Assembly: GCF_007828045.1 (NCBI RefSeq)
Contig: NZ_VITN01000020.1
Span: forward strand, 60,941 to 124,940
From: Nitrospirillum amazonense
Lineage (GTDB): Bacteria > Pseudomonadota > Alphaproteobacteria > Azospirillales > Azospirillaceae
Direction of reading: 5' to 3'
DNA: 64,000 nt
In this document: positions 35,201 through 42,640 of the stretch, one piece after another
How positions within the stretch are numbered: the first letter of the stretch is position 1
Layout: the number at the start of each line of letters is the position of its first letter
Position numbers and translations under genes: made by a program
Notes under the pieces: generated by a model
Told to the model about the DNA's origin: nothing
Databases searched by the model: none
Seen by the model: only the letters and a program-made list of their open reading frames with translations

Positions 35201-37810
35201 GGCACCATGGTGTCCGTGGTCGTCAGCAACGTGGCCGGCACCGTCACCAGTGCCAGCGCCACGGTGACGGTGACCGCCCCGCCCCAAACGGGCACGGGCG
35301 ACACCGGGAACGGCAACACGGGCAATGGCAACACCGGTAACGGGGGCACGTCGCCGGTTTCCGCCAACGCCAACCTGGCCTTGGGTGTCACCATGACGGC
35401 CAGCGGCACGGAGAATGACGGCTACCTCGCCGGCAACGCCGCCGACGGCAGCACCAACTCGCGCTTCTCCTCCAACTTCGACGACCAAGCCTGGCTGCAG
35501 GCCGACCTGGGCGCCGTGCGGGCGGTCAACCGCGTGGTCCTGCGCTGGGAGAACGCCTACGGCGTGGGCTACCTGATCCAGACCTCCACCGACGGCAAGA
35601 CCTGGGACACCGCCTTTACCCAGACCAACGGCAAGGGCGGGGACGAGGACCTCTCCTTCGCCACGGTGAACGCGCGCTACGTCCGCCTGCAGGGGGTGAA
35701 GCGCTCTTCCGGCTACGGTTACAGCCTGTTCGAGTTCGAGGTCTACAACACCGCCAGCACGCCCCGCTTCACCGTCACGGCGACAGCGGGCGACAACGGC
35801 GGCGTCACCCCGTCCGGCACCACCCAGGTGCTGCAGGGGGCCGACCCGCGCTACACCTTCACCGCGGCCGACGGCTTCGTCGTTACCAAGGTGGCGGTGG
35901 ACGGGCAGGACATCGGTCCCCAGGCGGGCTACACCTTCACCAACGTCCTGGCGCCGCACAGCCTGGCCGTCACCTTCGGCCCGGCCTCGGCCGGCGTCGA
36001 TCTGGCGGCGGGCAAGGCGGCCACGGCCAGCGGGACGGAGAATGACGGCTATCCCGCCGGCAACGCGGTGGACGGCAACCCCAACACCCGCTGGTCCTCC
36101 GCCTTCGTCGATCCGTCGTGGATCGCCATCGACCTGGGCTCCGCCCAGACCTTCAATCGCTTGGTCCTGAACTGGGAGAACGCGCACGGCATCGCCTACC
36201 TGATCCAGGTGTCCAACGTGGGCGGCGCGGACGACAAGGACTGGACCACCGTCTACACCCAGGCCGCCGGCAAGGGCGGGGTGGAGGATCTGGGCTTCAC
36301 GCCCGTGACCGCCCGCTACGTCCGCCTGCTGGGCACGCAGCGGTCCAGCCCCTACGGCTACAGCCTGTTCAGCTTCCAGGTGTTCAATAACCAGACGGAC
36401 CAGGCGCCCGCCATCACCAGTCAGCCGCAAAACCAGACCGTGGGCCTGGGCCAGAGCGCCAGCTTCTCGGTCACGGTCAGCAGCACCGGCCCCTTCACCT
36501 ACCAGTGGCAGCGCAATGGTGCCGATGTCGCCGGCGCCACCAGCGCCAGCTACAGCACGCCGGCCACCACCAGCGCCGACAACGCCACCCAGTACGCCGT
36601 CGTCGTGACAGGCCCGCAGGGGGCCAAGGTCACCAGCACCCCGGCCATCCTGACGGTCAACTCCAGCGGCCTGCCCTACACGGTCTTCCCCGGCTTCGTC
36701 GGTGTCGACCTGCAGAACAACACCCATGGCGCCTACAGTGACGACCAGGTGTACGTGGCCGTCATCGGCCGCGACCCGGCCACGGGGCAGTTCGCCTGGC
36801 TGAAGCCGGACGGCACCCTGACGGCCGCCAGCGCCGCCGACAACGACGGCGCCGGCCACCTGACCAAGAACGGCCAGAACTACAGCAACTACTTCTTCAC
36901 CCTGGCCCAGGCCAAGCAGCTGAAGCTGCCCAAGATGGACAGCGGGCGCGTGTTCATCGCCCTGGGTGAGCCGCTGTACATCAAGATCCTGATGGATGCG
37001 AACAACCAGGTCGGTTACGCGGGGCCCAACCCGCTGAACGGCACGGACCCCAACATCAACGTCTATTACGACTGGTACGAGTTCACCTACAACGCGTCCG
37101 GCCTGTGGATCAACACCACCCAGGTGGACCAGTTCGGCCTGCCGCTGCTGCTGGACGTGTACGGGTCCAACAACAGCTTCCACAAGCAGACCGGCATCAA
37201 CCAGAGCCGCGCGGCCCTGTACGACGCCTATGTCGCGGAGACGCCGGCAGCCTTCCATTCGGCCCCGCTGTCGCCCTATCGCATCATGGCGCCGTACAAC
37301 AGCACCTTCGACGCGGGCCAGGCCAACGCCACCTACTTCGACGGCTACGTCGACCAGATCTGGGCCTTCTACGCCACCAACACCCTGACCATCGACATGT
37401 GGGGCGGCGCCCGCCGCTTCACCGGCCAGGTCCAGGGCGGCCAGATGGTGTTCAGCGAGGTCGACCTCAAGAACGGCGCCTATGTCGGCGGCAGCTACGT
37501 CGTGAACAAGCCGACGACGCAGGACGTGCTGCGCGGCGCCGGGGCGCTGGCCACCGGCAACGCCACCGAGCTGGCGCTGGAGGCCCAGCTGTGCGCGGCC
37601 TTCAACCGCCACATCACCGACAACGTCGCGGCCTGGGCCACGCCGTCCGTCTGGTACAGCGCGGCGCCGGCCAATTTCTACGCCAAGTTCTGGCACGACC
37701 ACAGCGTCGGCGGCCTGGCCTACGGCTTCGCCTACGACGACGTGTCGGACCAGAGCTCCACCATCACCACCGACAAGCCGGAGCACGCGGTGTTCGGCAT
37801 CGGCTGGTGA
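29228..37810 (+). CDS. Giant exported GH2-like / discoidin / GH64 multidomain protein
   Basis: This 2860-residue secreted protein begins with a signal peptide ending near AAWA-DDG. In order it has: a GH2-like sugar-binding, Ig and barrel module (about 40-900); three Ig-like domains (915-1175); discoidin/F5-8C domain 1 (1178-1316); a DUF1566-like domain with SGLTWQQY and RVPTQDEA (1317-1457); Ig 4; a Gly/Asn-rich linker; F5-8C 2 (1590-1717); an InlB-B-like repeat; F5-8C 3; Ig 5; a TGNGN linker; F5-8C 4; a second InlB-B-like repeat; F5-8C 5 (2257-2388); Ig 6; and a GH64-like beta-1,3-glucanase (2481-2860; YEFTYNASGLWINTTQVD, YGFAYDDVSDQSS). The GH2 nucleophile Glu565 (WGSEYW) is present, but the acid/base position reads AWEADNG without Glu. 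The ATG at 29228 follows a GGGGG ribosome site; an ATG at 29201 is possible. It probably binds and cuts fungal, algal or plant beta-glucan and may be exported by the adjacent secretion operon. Confidence 0.88.
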   Translation: MTARALLASLGALRVLFVGLIISGILGMPAAWADDGTALPPSNRISINLGETPWRFLKDSDPANAMDPAYNDTSSNPNPNEVWTSVGVPHSPSDNDTFLNLKSGGGQGQLTGNITWYRKHFSLDNAYKTRKIFVEFEGAHMGARVFINGHFIPGNSLVNPNATHVVGFVPFIVDITDYVKFDGADNVLAVKVARGDTFFTNPNFSGAFRFGQADSGLFRPVWMYITDRVHIPRNTYAVLNTWGTYVSTLSASDASATVRVQTNVANEYANAQTVTLNTQIVDAAGTVVASAQDTKTLASAPLPAVPAQNAPETAPPPATFDQTLTVDHPTLWYPNNSQWGHPYMYTVVHTVSVDGVVVDATTTPLGIRTIAWDQNFPIINGHAHYLWGASGRYDYPALGSAVPEEQQWRDVALLANAGGSLYRPGHSAQGPEFLAAADAFGVMMVQPSGDGENGFAHLCPGDTYVGNCTASTLDIEMKKEVHRDMIVHDRNNPSVLAWEADNGVTDTGFARALKSLSETWDPVLTRAQSDRTPDAANGDILGCSGDGCDIGVKRDNPNVPAWGSEYWDNGVGRDLYDFELPFAALYMKQWVQSVAMKSFGMAHWYLADTPGEIVTQVDGPGSPTGSASGHTPESIRGNGASMMDANRIPRLLYYIYQAAWTPYDTRPVVKLAYHWNRMGQVRVNAFSNCPSVRLLLNGQRQGGDMTPNPLTSDVSPDMTQNTTLLPTQVHWDVMWAAGTLTAQCLDTNARVVLDAAGNPIQDTQVTAGTPDHIRLTVTPELVRPSGQPFAVQANGTDAAFITAEVVDANNVRVPNVSPTLTFAVSGPGTYRGGADHYVNDSQPDGYHAPGDPNLTAEGGVTRIAVRAQFVPGTVTVTATAPGLGAGTARFQTVPTTGPSLGANGNLSVPATPAGQLSIVTPPQDQTVTVGQTATFTVLSAGAAPLSYQWQRGGVAVPGATSYSYTTPATSLGDNGAAYSVIVSNASGASVTSTAALLSVVPPTIPTVLTQPKGATVIAGQNASFSVQASGSPVLKYQWFKNKTAIAGATGAIYNTPVLTLDDNGASYTVVITNTAGSVTSDAAVLTVGAATPPTILTPPASQAVPVNQTVVLSVLASGTAPLHYQWTHDGVAVGPDAANFVIPSVQTGDAGAYTVTVTNVAGTITSKPAATLSVSGSNGTNLAQGKTPLESSEQNGGLTAKYAFDGNATTRWSSAPQIDPSWVGVDLGSLQTFDEVVLVWENAYASEYQIQVSNDEGDNKTWTTVYPADGSMAVGHGGTETLAFPSTTARFVRMLGNKRATDYGYSLFEFQVYDVPQCGTATERYTLQPAKSGTYVSPIAGIPNGPFVPTVVDNVSGLTWQQYVTTFTQAGAQFTRPVAEQYCASVGMRVPTQDEALTIAGNNYSACAFPNPWTTWTETDVAGETDRSYFVSSAGQSSSQITDNSPGWALCVVGKSLAAPTITAQPANQTAPLGGTATFTVGVGGPGPFSYQWLENGAPIGITTVPTFTTAPLQATDDGASFSVIVSNGGGSATSATATLTLNGTAGDGNGNTGGNTGGGGDNGGGNTGGGNNGGGSVDPLAPPTKSPASDLAAGKKATATSDQGDGYPASAATDGALNSRWSSGFSDTESIMVDLGAVQTVDRVVLRWEAAYGVGYLIEVSTDNQHWKTVHTETQGKGGVDDIRFDATQAQFVRMSGTKRSSQFGYSLFEFEVYNTATTPQYTLTATAGANGAILPGTVSVLAGASQTFTFQPANGFAATGVTADGQSVGQVASYTFTNIQATHTVAATFSVSSAAVDLALHQPATSSELENAGYPAGNAVDGDPNTRWSSAVGPTAWLQVDLGAPKAFNRVVVSWENAYAVGYQVQVSNVGGADDQNWTTVHPETTGKGGIEDITFTEVTAQYVRLKLTQRSGPYGYSLWSFQVYDMPTPPALTAQPANVTVTAGQTAQFTVAATGTAPFTYQWYVNGTLAATTDAPLFTTNSLTTADSGTMVSVVVSNVAGTVTSASATVTVTAPPQTGTGDTGNGNTGNGNTGNGGTSPVSANANLALGVTMTASGTENDGYLAGNAADGSTNSRFSSNFDDQAWLQADLGAVRAVNRVVLRWENAYGVGYLIQTSTDGKTWDTAFTQTNGKGGDEDLSFATVNARYVRLQGVKRSSGYGYSLFEFEVYNTASTPRFTVTATAGDNGGVTPSGTTQVLQGADPRYTFTAADGFVVTKVAVDGQDIGPQAGYTFTNVLAPHSLAVTFGPASAGVDLAAGKAATASGTENDGYPAGNAVDGNPNTRWSSAFVDPSWIAIDLGSAQTFNRLVLNWENAHGIAYLIQVSNVGGADDKDWTTVYTQAAGKGGVEDLGFTPVTARYVRLLGTQRSSPYGYSLFSFQVFNNQTDQAPAITSQPQNQTVGLGQSASFSVTVSSTGPFTYQWQRNGADVAGATSASYSTPATTSADNATQYAVVVTGPQGAKVTSTPAILTVNSSGLPYTVFPGFVGVDLQNNTHGAYSDDQVYVAVIGRDPATGQFAWLKPDGTLTAASAADNDGAGHLTKNGQNYSNYFFTLAQAKQLKLPKMDSGRVFIALGEPLYIKILMDANNQVGYAGPNPLNGTDPNINVYYDWYEFTYNASGLWINTTQVDQFGLPLLLDVYGSNNSFHKQTGINQSRAALYDAYVAETPAAFHSAPLSPYRIMAPYNSTFDAGQANATYFDGYVDQIWAFYATNTLTIDMWGGARRFTGQVQGGQMVFSEVDLKNGAYVGGSYVVNKPTTQDVLRGAGALATGNATELALEAQLCAAFNRHITDNVAAWATPSVWYSAAPANFYAKFWHDHSVGGLAYGFAYDDVSDQSSTITTDKPEHAVFGIGW
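33994..36390 (+). repeat. Tandem discoidin-domain repeats within giant gene
   Basis: Four F5-8C copies (about 33994-34377, 34618-35010, 35365-35750, 35998-36390) repeat the blocks YPAGNAVDGNPNTRWSS, LGxxxxxNRVVLRWENAYGVGYLIQ and GYSLFEFEVYN with few changes; a fifth, more diverged copy is at 32760-33175. Long near-identical DNA stretches between copies suggest recent duplication and make the region prone to recombination and to assembly error. Confidence 0.85.
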
Positions 37811-37839
37811 TGGCGGCGGCAATCAAGGACTGAAAGGAA

Positions 37840-37871
37840 CGGCGGCGCCCCCGGGGCGTCGCCGCTTCTTC
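37840..37871 (+). terminator. Hairpin after giant gene
   Basis: CGGCGGCGCCC (from 37840) pairs with GGGCGTCGCCG (to 37864), with one G-T pair and a short loop, followed by CTTCTTC. It lies 30 bases after the giant gene stop and before gspG. The T-run is weak, so it may attenuate rather than stop transcription into the secretion operon. Confidence 0.5.
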
Positions 37872-37907
37872 GCGTTTTGGGACCAGTTATCTTTGGGGGT
37901 TAAGGGA

Positions 37908-38336
37908 ATGAAGGGGTTCAGGAACAGGGCGCGGGAACAAGGCTTCACCCTGCTGGAACTGCTGGTCGTCGTGCTGATCATCGGCCTGCTGGCCTCCTAC
38001 GTGGGGCCTAAATACTTCTCGCAGGTGTCGAAGTCCGAAGTGACGACGGCCAAGGCGCAGATCGAGGCCTACGCCAAGGCCGTCGATAATTTCCGCCTGG
38101 ACGTGGGCCGCTTCCCCACAACGGAGGAAGGGCTGGCCGCCCTGATGACCCGCCCCGCCACCGATGGCGACAAATGGAACGGCCCCTACCTGCGTAAGGA
38201 CGTGATCCCCGACCCCTGGGGGCACCCCTACCTCTACCGCTCACCCGGGGAGAAGGGGGAGTTCGCCATCACCTCCTACGGGCGCGACGGCCAGCCGGGC
38301 GGCACCGGCCCGGACGCCGACATCAGCAACGAGTAG
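37908..38336 (+). CDS. gspG: Major pseudopilin GspG
   Basis: This 142-residue prepilin-like protein is cleaved before FTLLELLVVVLIIGLLAS by the prepilin peptidase, with Glu at mature position 5. The C-terminal half has the GspG landmarks FRLDVGRFPTTEEGLAALM, WNGPYLRK, DPWGHPYLYRSPG and ITSYGRDG, with Asp residues of the calcium site. It assembles the periplasmic pseudopilus of a type II secretion system. I chose the ATG at 37908 over a TTG at 37893. It starts the operon and is 24 bases before gspF. Confidence 0.93.
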   Translation: MKGFRNRAREQGFTLLELLVVVLIIGLLASYVGPKYFSQVSKSEVTTAKAQIEAYAKAVDNFRLDVGRFPTTEEGLAALMTRPATDGDKWNGPYLRKDVIPDPWGHPYLYRSPGEKGEFAITSYGRDGQPGGTGPDADISNE

Positions 38337-38360
38337 CCAGGCCGGCGGGGATCATTTCGA

Positions 38361-39572
38361 ATGCGGTATGAGGTCCGGGCGCTGTCGCCCGATCACCTGA
38401 TGACCCAGCTGATCCTGGATGCCCAGGACGAGGACGACGCGCGCCGCCAGGCGGCGATGCGCGGCCTGGCCGTGGCCGAGGTGTGGCCGGCCAAGGGCCT
38501 GCGGATGCCAGGCACCCTTGGCGGTCCCTTCGGGGGTGCCACGGCGCGCCAGTGGTCCCTGGTGCTGTTCAGCCAGGAACTGTTGGCGCTGCTGCGCGCC
38601 GGCCTCTCCATCGTCGAAGGGCTGGAGGCGCTGCTGGAGAAGGAGGCGAACGAGACCGCGCGCACGATCCTGCAGCGCCTGCTGGCCGGCCTGCGCGACG
38701 GCAAGCGCCTGTCCGTCGTGCTGGCGGAACAGCCGGCGCACTTCCCGCCCCTGTATGTCGGCATCGTCCGCGCGGCGGAGGGCACCAGCGACCTGCCCCG
38801 CTCGCTGGCGCGCTACCTCGATTACCGCCAGCGGGTGGATGGTGTGCGCGGCAAGGTGGTCAGCGCCGCCATCTATCCCTGCATCCTGGCCCTGGTGGGC
38901 GGCGCCGTGTCCTTTTTCCTGGTGGGCTACGTCGTTCCCAGCTTCGCCCAGATCTACCAGGGCACCGGACGTTCCCTGCCCTTCCTGTCGCGCCTGCTGA
39001 TGGATTGGGGCCGCTTCGCCGGGGCGCATTCCGCGCCACTGGCGGCGGGCATTGTCGCCCTGGCCGCCGTGGTCGCCCTCGGTGCCCGGCATGTCGTCCG
39101 GCGCGGCGGCGTGGGCCGGCTGCTGGCCGTCATTCCCGGCATGGCGGCGCGGGTGCGGATTTACGAGCTGTCGCGCCTCTACCTCACCATGGGCATGCTG
39201 CTGGAAGGTGGCATCACCGTGGTCGCCGCCATGACCTCCATCCAAGGCATGATGTCGGCCGACGTGGCCGCCCGCCTGCGACTATCCCGCGAGGCCGTGC
39301 AGGCCGGCACGCCCCTGTCCGACGCCTTCGAGGCCCAGGGCCTGGCCACGCCCATCTCGCTGCGCATGCTGCGCGTGGGCGAACGCTCGGGCGAACTGGG
39401 CGCCATGCTCACCCGCTCCGCCGAGTTCTACGACGGGGAGATCGGGCGTTGGATCGACCGCTTCACCCGCGTCTTCGAACCCCTGCTGATGGCCGCCATC
39501 GGCATCATCGTCGGCGCCATCGTCGTGTTGCTCTACATGCCCATCTTCGACCTGGCGGACAGCCTGCAATGA
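38361..39572 (+). CDS. gspF: T2SS inner-membrane platform protein GspF
   Basis: This 403-residue polytopic protein is the inner-membrane platform around which the ATPase turns the pseudopilus. It has two GspF domains (about 65-190 and 270-395), with FSQELLALLRAGLSIVEGLE and MLRVGERSGELGAML, and three hydrophobic segments, the last ending IIVGAIVVLLYMPIFDLAD. Its stop overlaps the gspE start by 4 bases (ATGA). Length is normal for GspF. Confidence 0.93.
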   Translation: MRYEVRALSPDHLMTQLILDAQDEDDARRQAAMRGLAVAEVWPAKGLRMPGTLGGPFGGATARQWSLVLFSQELLALLRAGLSIVEGLEALLEKEANETARTILQRLLAGLRDGKRLSVVLAEQPAHFPPLYVGIVRAAEGTSDLPRSLARYLDYRQRVDGVRGKVVSAAIYPCILALVGGAVSFFLVGYVVPSFAQIYQGTGRSLPFLSRLLMDWGRFAGAHSAPLAAGIVALAAVVALGARHVVRRGGVGRLLAVIPGMAARVRIYELSRLYLTMGMLLEGGITVVAAMTSIQGMMSADVAARLRLSREAVQAGTPLSDAFEAQGLATPISLRMLRVGERSGELGAMLTRSAEFYDGEIGRWIDRFTRVFEPLLMAAIGIIVGAIVVLLYMPIFDLADSLQ

Positions 39573-41257
39573 GCCAAGACGCCCCCTTTCTGACTTTGGA
39601 TGACAAGGCCTTGCTGCGCCGGGCGCGGCAGGCAGCACTGACCAGCCGGCGCGGCATCCTGGCGGAGTTCGACACCCTGGCCGGCGGGGAGCCGCGCCAG
39701 CGCCTGCACCGCCTGGGCCAGGTGCTGGGCCTGCCCGTGCTGGAGACGGCGGCCATGTTGGCCATGACGCCGGCCCTGGACCTGCTGCCCCTGCCCCGCG
39801 CCATGCAGCGCCACTGCGCCCTGCTGCGCGCCGAGGGCGGTGGACTGCTGGCCGCTGTCCCCGACCCCTTCGACGCCGACCTGCTGACCTGGCTGGAAAC
39901 CCAGGCGGGGGCCGAGATGGGCGTGGCCCTGGCCCTGCAGGCGGACATCCACGCCTATCTGTCCAAGCTGGAAGAGTCCGTGCGCGCCATGGACAGCGTG
40001 GTGCAGGCCGGCGACGGCGACCGCCGCGACGGCCGCACCGCCGCCATCCTGTCCTTCGCCAGCGTCAGCGAGGCCGCCAGCCCGGCGGTGAAGCTGGTCA
40101 ATTCCACCCTCTACGACGCGCTGAAGGCCGGCGCGTCGGACATCCACATGGAAAGCACGGCCACCGGGCTGGCCATCAAGTACCGCGTCGACGGCGTGCT
40201 GGACCGGGGCGCGGCGATCAATGGCACGGAGACGGCGGAGCAGGTCATCAGCCGCCTGAAGGTGCTGGCCGAACTGGACATCGCCGAGCGCCGCGTGCCG
40301 CAGGACGGCAGCTTCCGGGTGGAAGCGGCGGGCCGGGAGATCGACCTGCGCGTCTCCATCATGCCCAGCATCCATGGCGAGGACGCCGTCATCCGCATCC
40401 TGGACAAGCGCGCCATGATGGCGGCCTACGGCGCGCTCAGCCTGGAAACGCTGGGCTTCGACGCCGCTTCGCTGGCCATCCTGCGGGAGTTGGCGGAGGA
40501 GCCGCACGGCATGTTGCTGGTCACCGGCCCCACCGGTTCGGGCAAGACCACGACGCTGTACGCCGCGCTGACGGAAATCCACAACGGGCGCGACAAGATC
40601 ATCACCATCGAGGACCCGGTGGAATACCAGCTGCCGGGCATCCTCCAGATCCCGGTGAACGAGCGCAAGGGCCTGACCTTCGCCAAGGGCCTGCGCAGCA
40701 TCCTGCGGCACGACCCGGACAAGATCATGGTGGGCGAAATCCGCGACCGGGAAACGGCGGAGATCGCGGTGCAGTCCGCGCTGACCGGCCATCTGGTGCT
40801 GACCACCGTGCACGCCAACAGCGTGTTCGACGTCTTCGGCCGCTTCACCCACATGGGCATCGACCCCTACGCCTTCGTCTCCGCCCTCAACGGCATCTGG
40901 GCCCAGCGCCTGATCCGCGTGAACTGCCCCCACTGCGCCGCCGACTACGTGCCGGAGGATGGGGAGTTGCAGCGCCTGGGCCTGACGGGGGAGGCCATCT
41001 CCGGCTTCCGCTTCCGCCGTGGCCCGGGCTGCGGTGATTGCCGGGGCACGGGCTACAAGGGCCGGCGCGCCATCGCCGAGATCCTGACCCTGACGGATGA
41101 GCTGCGCGAGATGGTGGTGGAGAAAAGCCCCATACGCCTGATCAAGGACACGGCCTACCGCAACGGCACGCGCAGCCTGCGCGACGTGGCCATGGCCCTG
41201 GCGCGCGAGGGCGGCACCACCCTGGCCGAGGTCAAGCGGGTGACCCAGCATGCGTAA
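39569..41257 (+). CDS. gspE: T2SS ATPase GspE
   Basis: This 562-residue cytoplasmic ATPase powers pseudopilus assembly. It has an N1E-like domain, SDIHMESTATGLAIKYRVDG, Walker A GPTGSGKTT (320-328), the Asp box ITIEDPVEYQLPGILQ, Walker B IMVGEIRDRETAEIA, the His box LTGHLVLTTVHANS, and a C-terminal zinc site with CPHC and CGDC. The ATG at 39569 overlaps the gspF stop; its end overlaps the next gene by 8 bases. All catalytic motifs are intact. Confidence 0.94.
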   Translation: MSQDAPFLTLDDKALLRRARQAALTSRRGILAEFDTLAGGEPRQRLHRLGQVLGLPVLETAAMLAMTPALDLLPLPRAMQRHCALLRAEGGGLLAAVPDPFDADLLTWLETQAGAEMGVALALQADIHAYLSKLEESVRAMDSVVQAGDGDRRDGRTAAILSFASVSEAASPAVKLVNSTLYDALKAGASDIHMESTATGLAIKYRVDGVLDRGAAINGTETAEQVISRLKVLAELDIAERRVPQDGSFRVEAAGREIDLRVSIMPSIHGEDAVIRILDKRAMMAAYGALSLETLGFDAASLAILRELAEEPHGMLLVTGPTGSGKTTTLYAALTEIHNGRDKIITIEDPVEYQLPGILQIPVNERKGLTFAKGLRSILRHDPDKIMVGEIRDRETAEIAVQSALTGHLVLTTVHANSVFDVFGRFTHMGIDPYAFVSALNGIWAQRLIRVNCPHCAADYVPEDGELQRLGLTGEAISGFRFRRGPGCGDCRGTGYKGRRAIAEILTLTDELREMVVEKSPIRLIKDTAYRNGTRSLRDVAMALAREGGTTLAEVKRVTQHA

Positions 41258-42089
41258 GCCCCCCCTCCCCGCCCTCACCCGTTTCCTGGGCGGCCGGCTG
41301 GAGCTGACGCTGACCCGTGCCAGCCTGTCGCTGGCCCTACGGCGCACGGCTTGGGGGGCCTCCGTTCCCCTGGTGGAGCTGCCGTTGGCCAACACCTTCC
41401 ACCCGGACATGCTGGCCCCCACCCTGGCGGCGGGCCGCCTTGCCGGCCTGCCGCTGTCGGTCACGCTGGGCGACGATTTGGTGCGGCTGTTCATGGTGGC
41501 GCCGCCCGGCAACGCGCGCGGCCTGGGCGACATCCGCGCCGTGGCGGCGCTGCGCTTCCAGCGCCTCTACGGCGACGACCTGGCCGCCTGGCGCCTGACC
41601 TTCGACGCGGCGGTGGACCGGCCCTTCCTGGCCTGCGCCATGCCGCAGGCGCTGCACGCCACCCTGCTGGACCTGGCCCGAACGCACCGGTTGGCGCTGA
41701 CCGTCCTCACCCCGCGCTTCGTCACCGCCTGGAATGCCGAACACCGGCGGCTGAATGGGGCCTGGCTGGGCGTGGCGCAAGAGGGGGCGATCACCCTGGG
41801 ATGTGTGGACGTTCCGCCCGGCGGGGGCGCCGCCGGCCTGATGGCGGTGCATCGCCTGGCCCTGCCGCCGGGGGCGGACGCCCGCTGGCTGCGCGATCAA
41901 CTGCGCGTCGTGGCGCTACGCCATGGCCTGGCGGACCCGGTGGCCGTCAAGCTGGTGGGACGCCCCCCGGCCGGCCTGACCGCCCCCACAACGGGCACGC
42001 CCACCCTGACATGGCAGCCGCCCGCGCCGCGGCCCACGGCCGCCCAGGCGTTCGCTTACCTTTTCGGCGGGGGGCAGCGCGCGGGATGA
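41250..42089 (+). CDS. PilM/GspL-cytoplasmic-domain-like protein
   Basis: This 279-residue protein has no signal or membrane segment. It lies where PilM, or the cytoplasmic part of GspL, would be expected. The sequence is weakly conserved (LGDDLVRLFMV, ALRFQRLYGDDL, FVTAWNAEHRRLNG) but fits an actin-like fold that links the ATPase to a membrane partner. It overlaps gspE by 8 bases and the next gene by 4. The assignment rests mainly on gene order with the clearer PilN-like neighbour; remote-homology search would decide. Confidence 0.55.
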   Translation: MRKPPLPALTRFLGGRLELTLTRASLSLALRRTAWGASVPLVELPLANTFHPDMLAPTLAAGRLAGLPLSVTLGDDLVRLFMVAPPGNARGLGDIRAVAALRFQRLYGDDLAAWRLTFDAAVDRPFLACAMPQALHATLLDLARTHRLALTVLTPRFVTAWNAEHRRLNGAWLGVAQEGAITLGCVDVPPGGGAAGLMAVHRLALPPGADARWLRDQLRVVALRHGLADPVAVKLVGRPPAGLTAPTTGTPTLTWQPPAPRPTAAQAFAYLFGGGQRAG

Positions 42090-42640
42090 GACGGCAGAGC
42101 ATCAACTTCGCCCCCCACGGCTACACCCGGCTGAAACAGGAAACCCCCGCCGCCGCCAAGGTGCTGGGCATCCTCGGCCTGGGCCTTTGCCTGGCGGCGG
42201 CGCTGGAGGCGCGCGACCGGCTGGACCGCCTGTCGGCGCTGGACCACGCGGTGGCGCGGGCGGAGGGCGATCTGGCGGCACGCGCCGGCCGGCGGGCGCC
42301 CGTGGCCGACATCCCCATCCCCGAAGCGCAGGCCACGGCGGTGAACGGCGCGGTGCGGCAGTTGAACCTGCCCTGGCGCGCCGTGCTGGACGCGGTGGAG
42401 GCGGGCACGCCCAAGACCGTCGCCCTGTTGTCGCTGGAGCCCGACGTGCGGCGCGGCCTGGTGCGCATCGAGGCGGAAGCGGCGGATGGCGAGACCATGC
42501 TGGCCTATGTGAAACAGTTGAAGCAGCAGCCCCTGCTGGCCGGCGCCGTGCTGGTGAAGCACCGGACGGAGGAAACCAATGCGCGCCGCCCCCTGCGCTT
42601 CCAGATCGAGGCCGGGCTGGCCGCCGGGGGGACGCCATGA
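42086..42640 (+). CDS. PilN/GspL-periplasmic-like protein
   Basis: This 184-residue bitopic protein has one membrane segment (KVLGILGLGLCLAAALEA), a short coiled coil and a ferredoxin-like domain with LPWRAVLDAVEAGTPKTVAL and TMLAYVKQLKQQPLLAGAVL, typical of PilN. PilN joins cytoplasmic PilM to periplasmic PilO. Starts and stops overlap its neighbours by 4 bases on both sides. In a canonical type II system the PilM and PilN parts are one protein, GspL; here they are separate. Confidence 0.72.
   Translation: MRRQSINFAPHGYTRLKQETPAAAKVLGILGLGLCLAAALEARDRLDRLSALDHAVARAEGDLAARAGRRAPVADIPIPEAQATAVNGAVRQLNLPWRAVLDAVEAGTPKTVALLSLEPDVRRGLVRIEAEAADGETMLAYVKQLKQQPLLAGAVLVKHRTEETNARRPLRFQIEAGLAAGGTP

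Noticed and set aside
29285..37822. Very long open frames on the minus strand across the giant gene (about 930 and 1070 codons)
   Set aside because: They mirror the codon pattern of the plus-strand gene, have no signal or family match, and are rich in His/Gly/Val as expected for antisense frames in GC-rich DNA.
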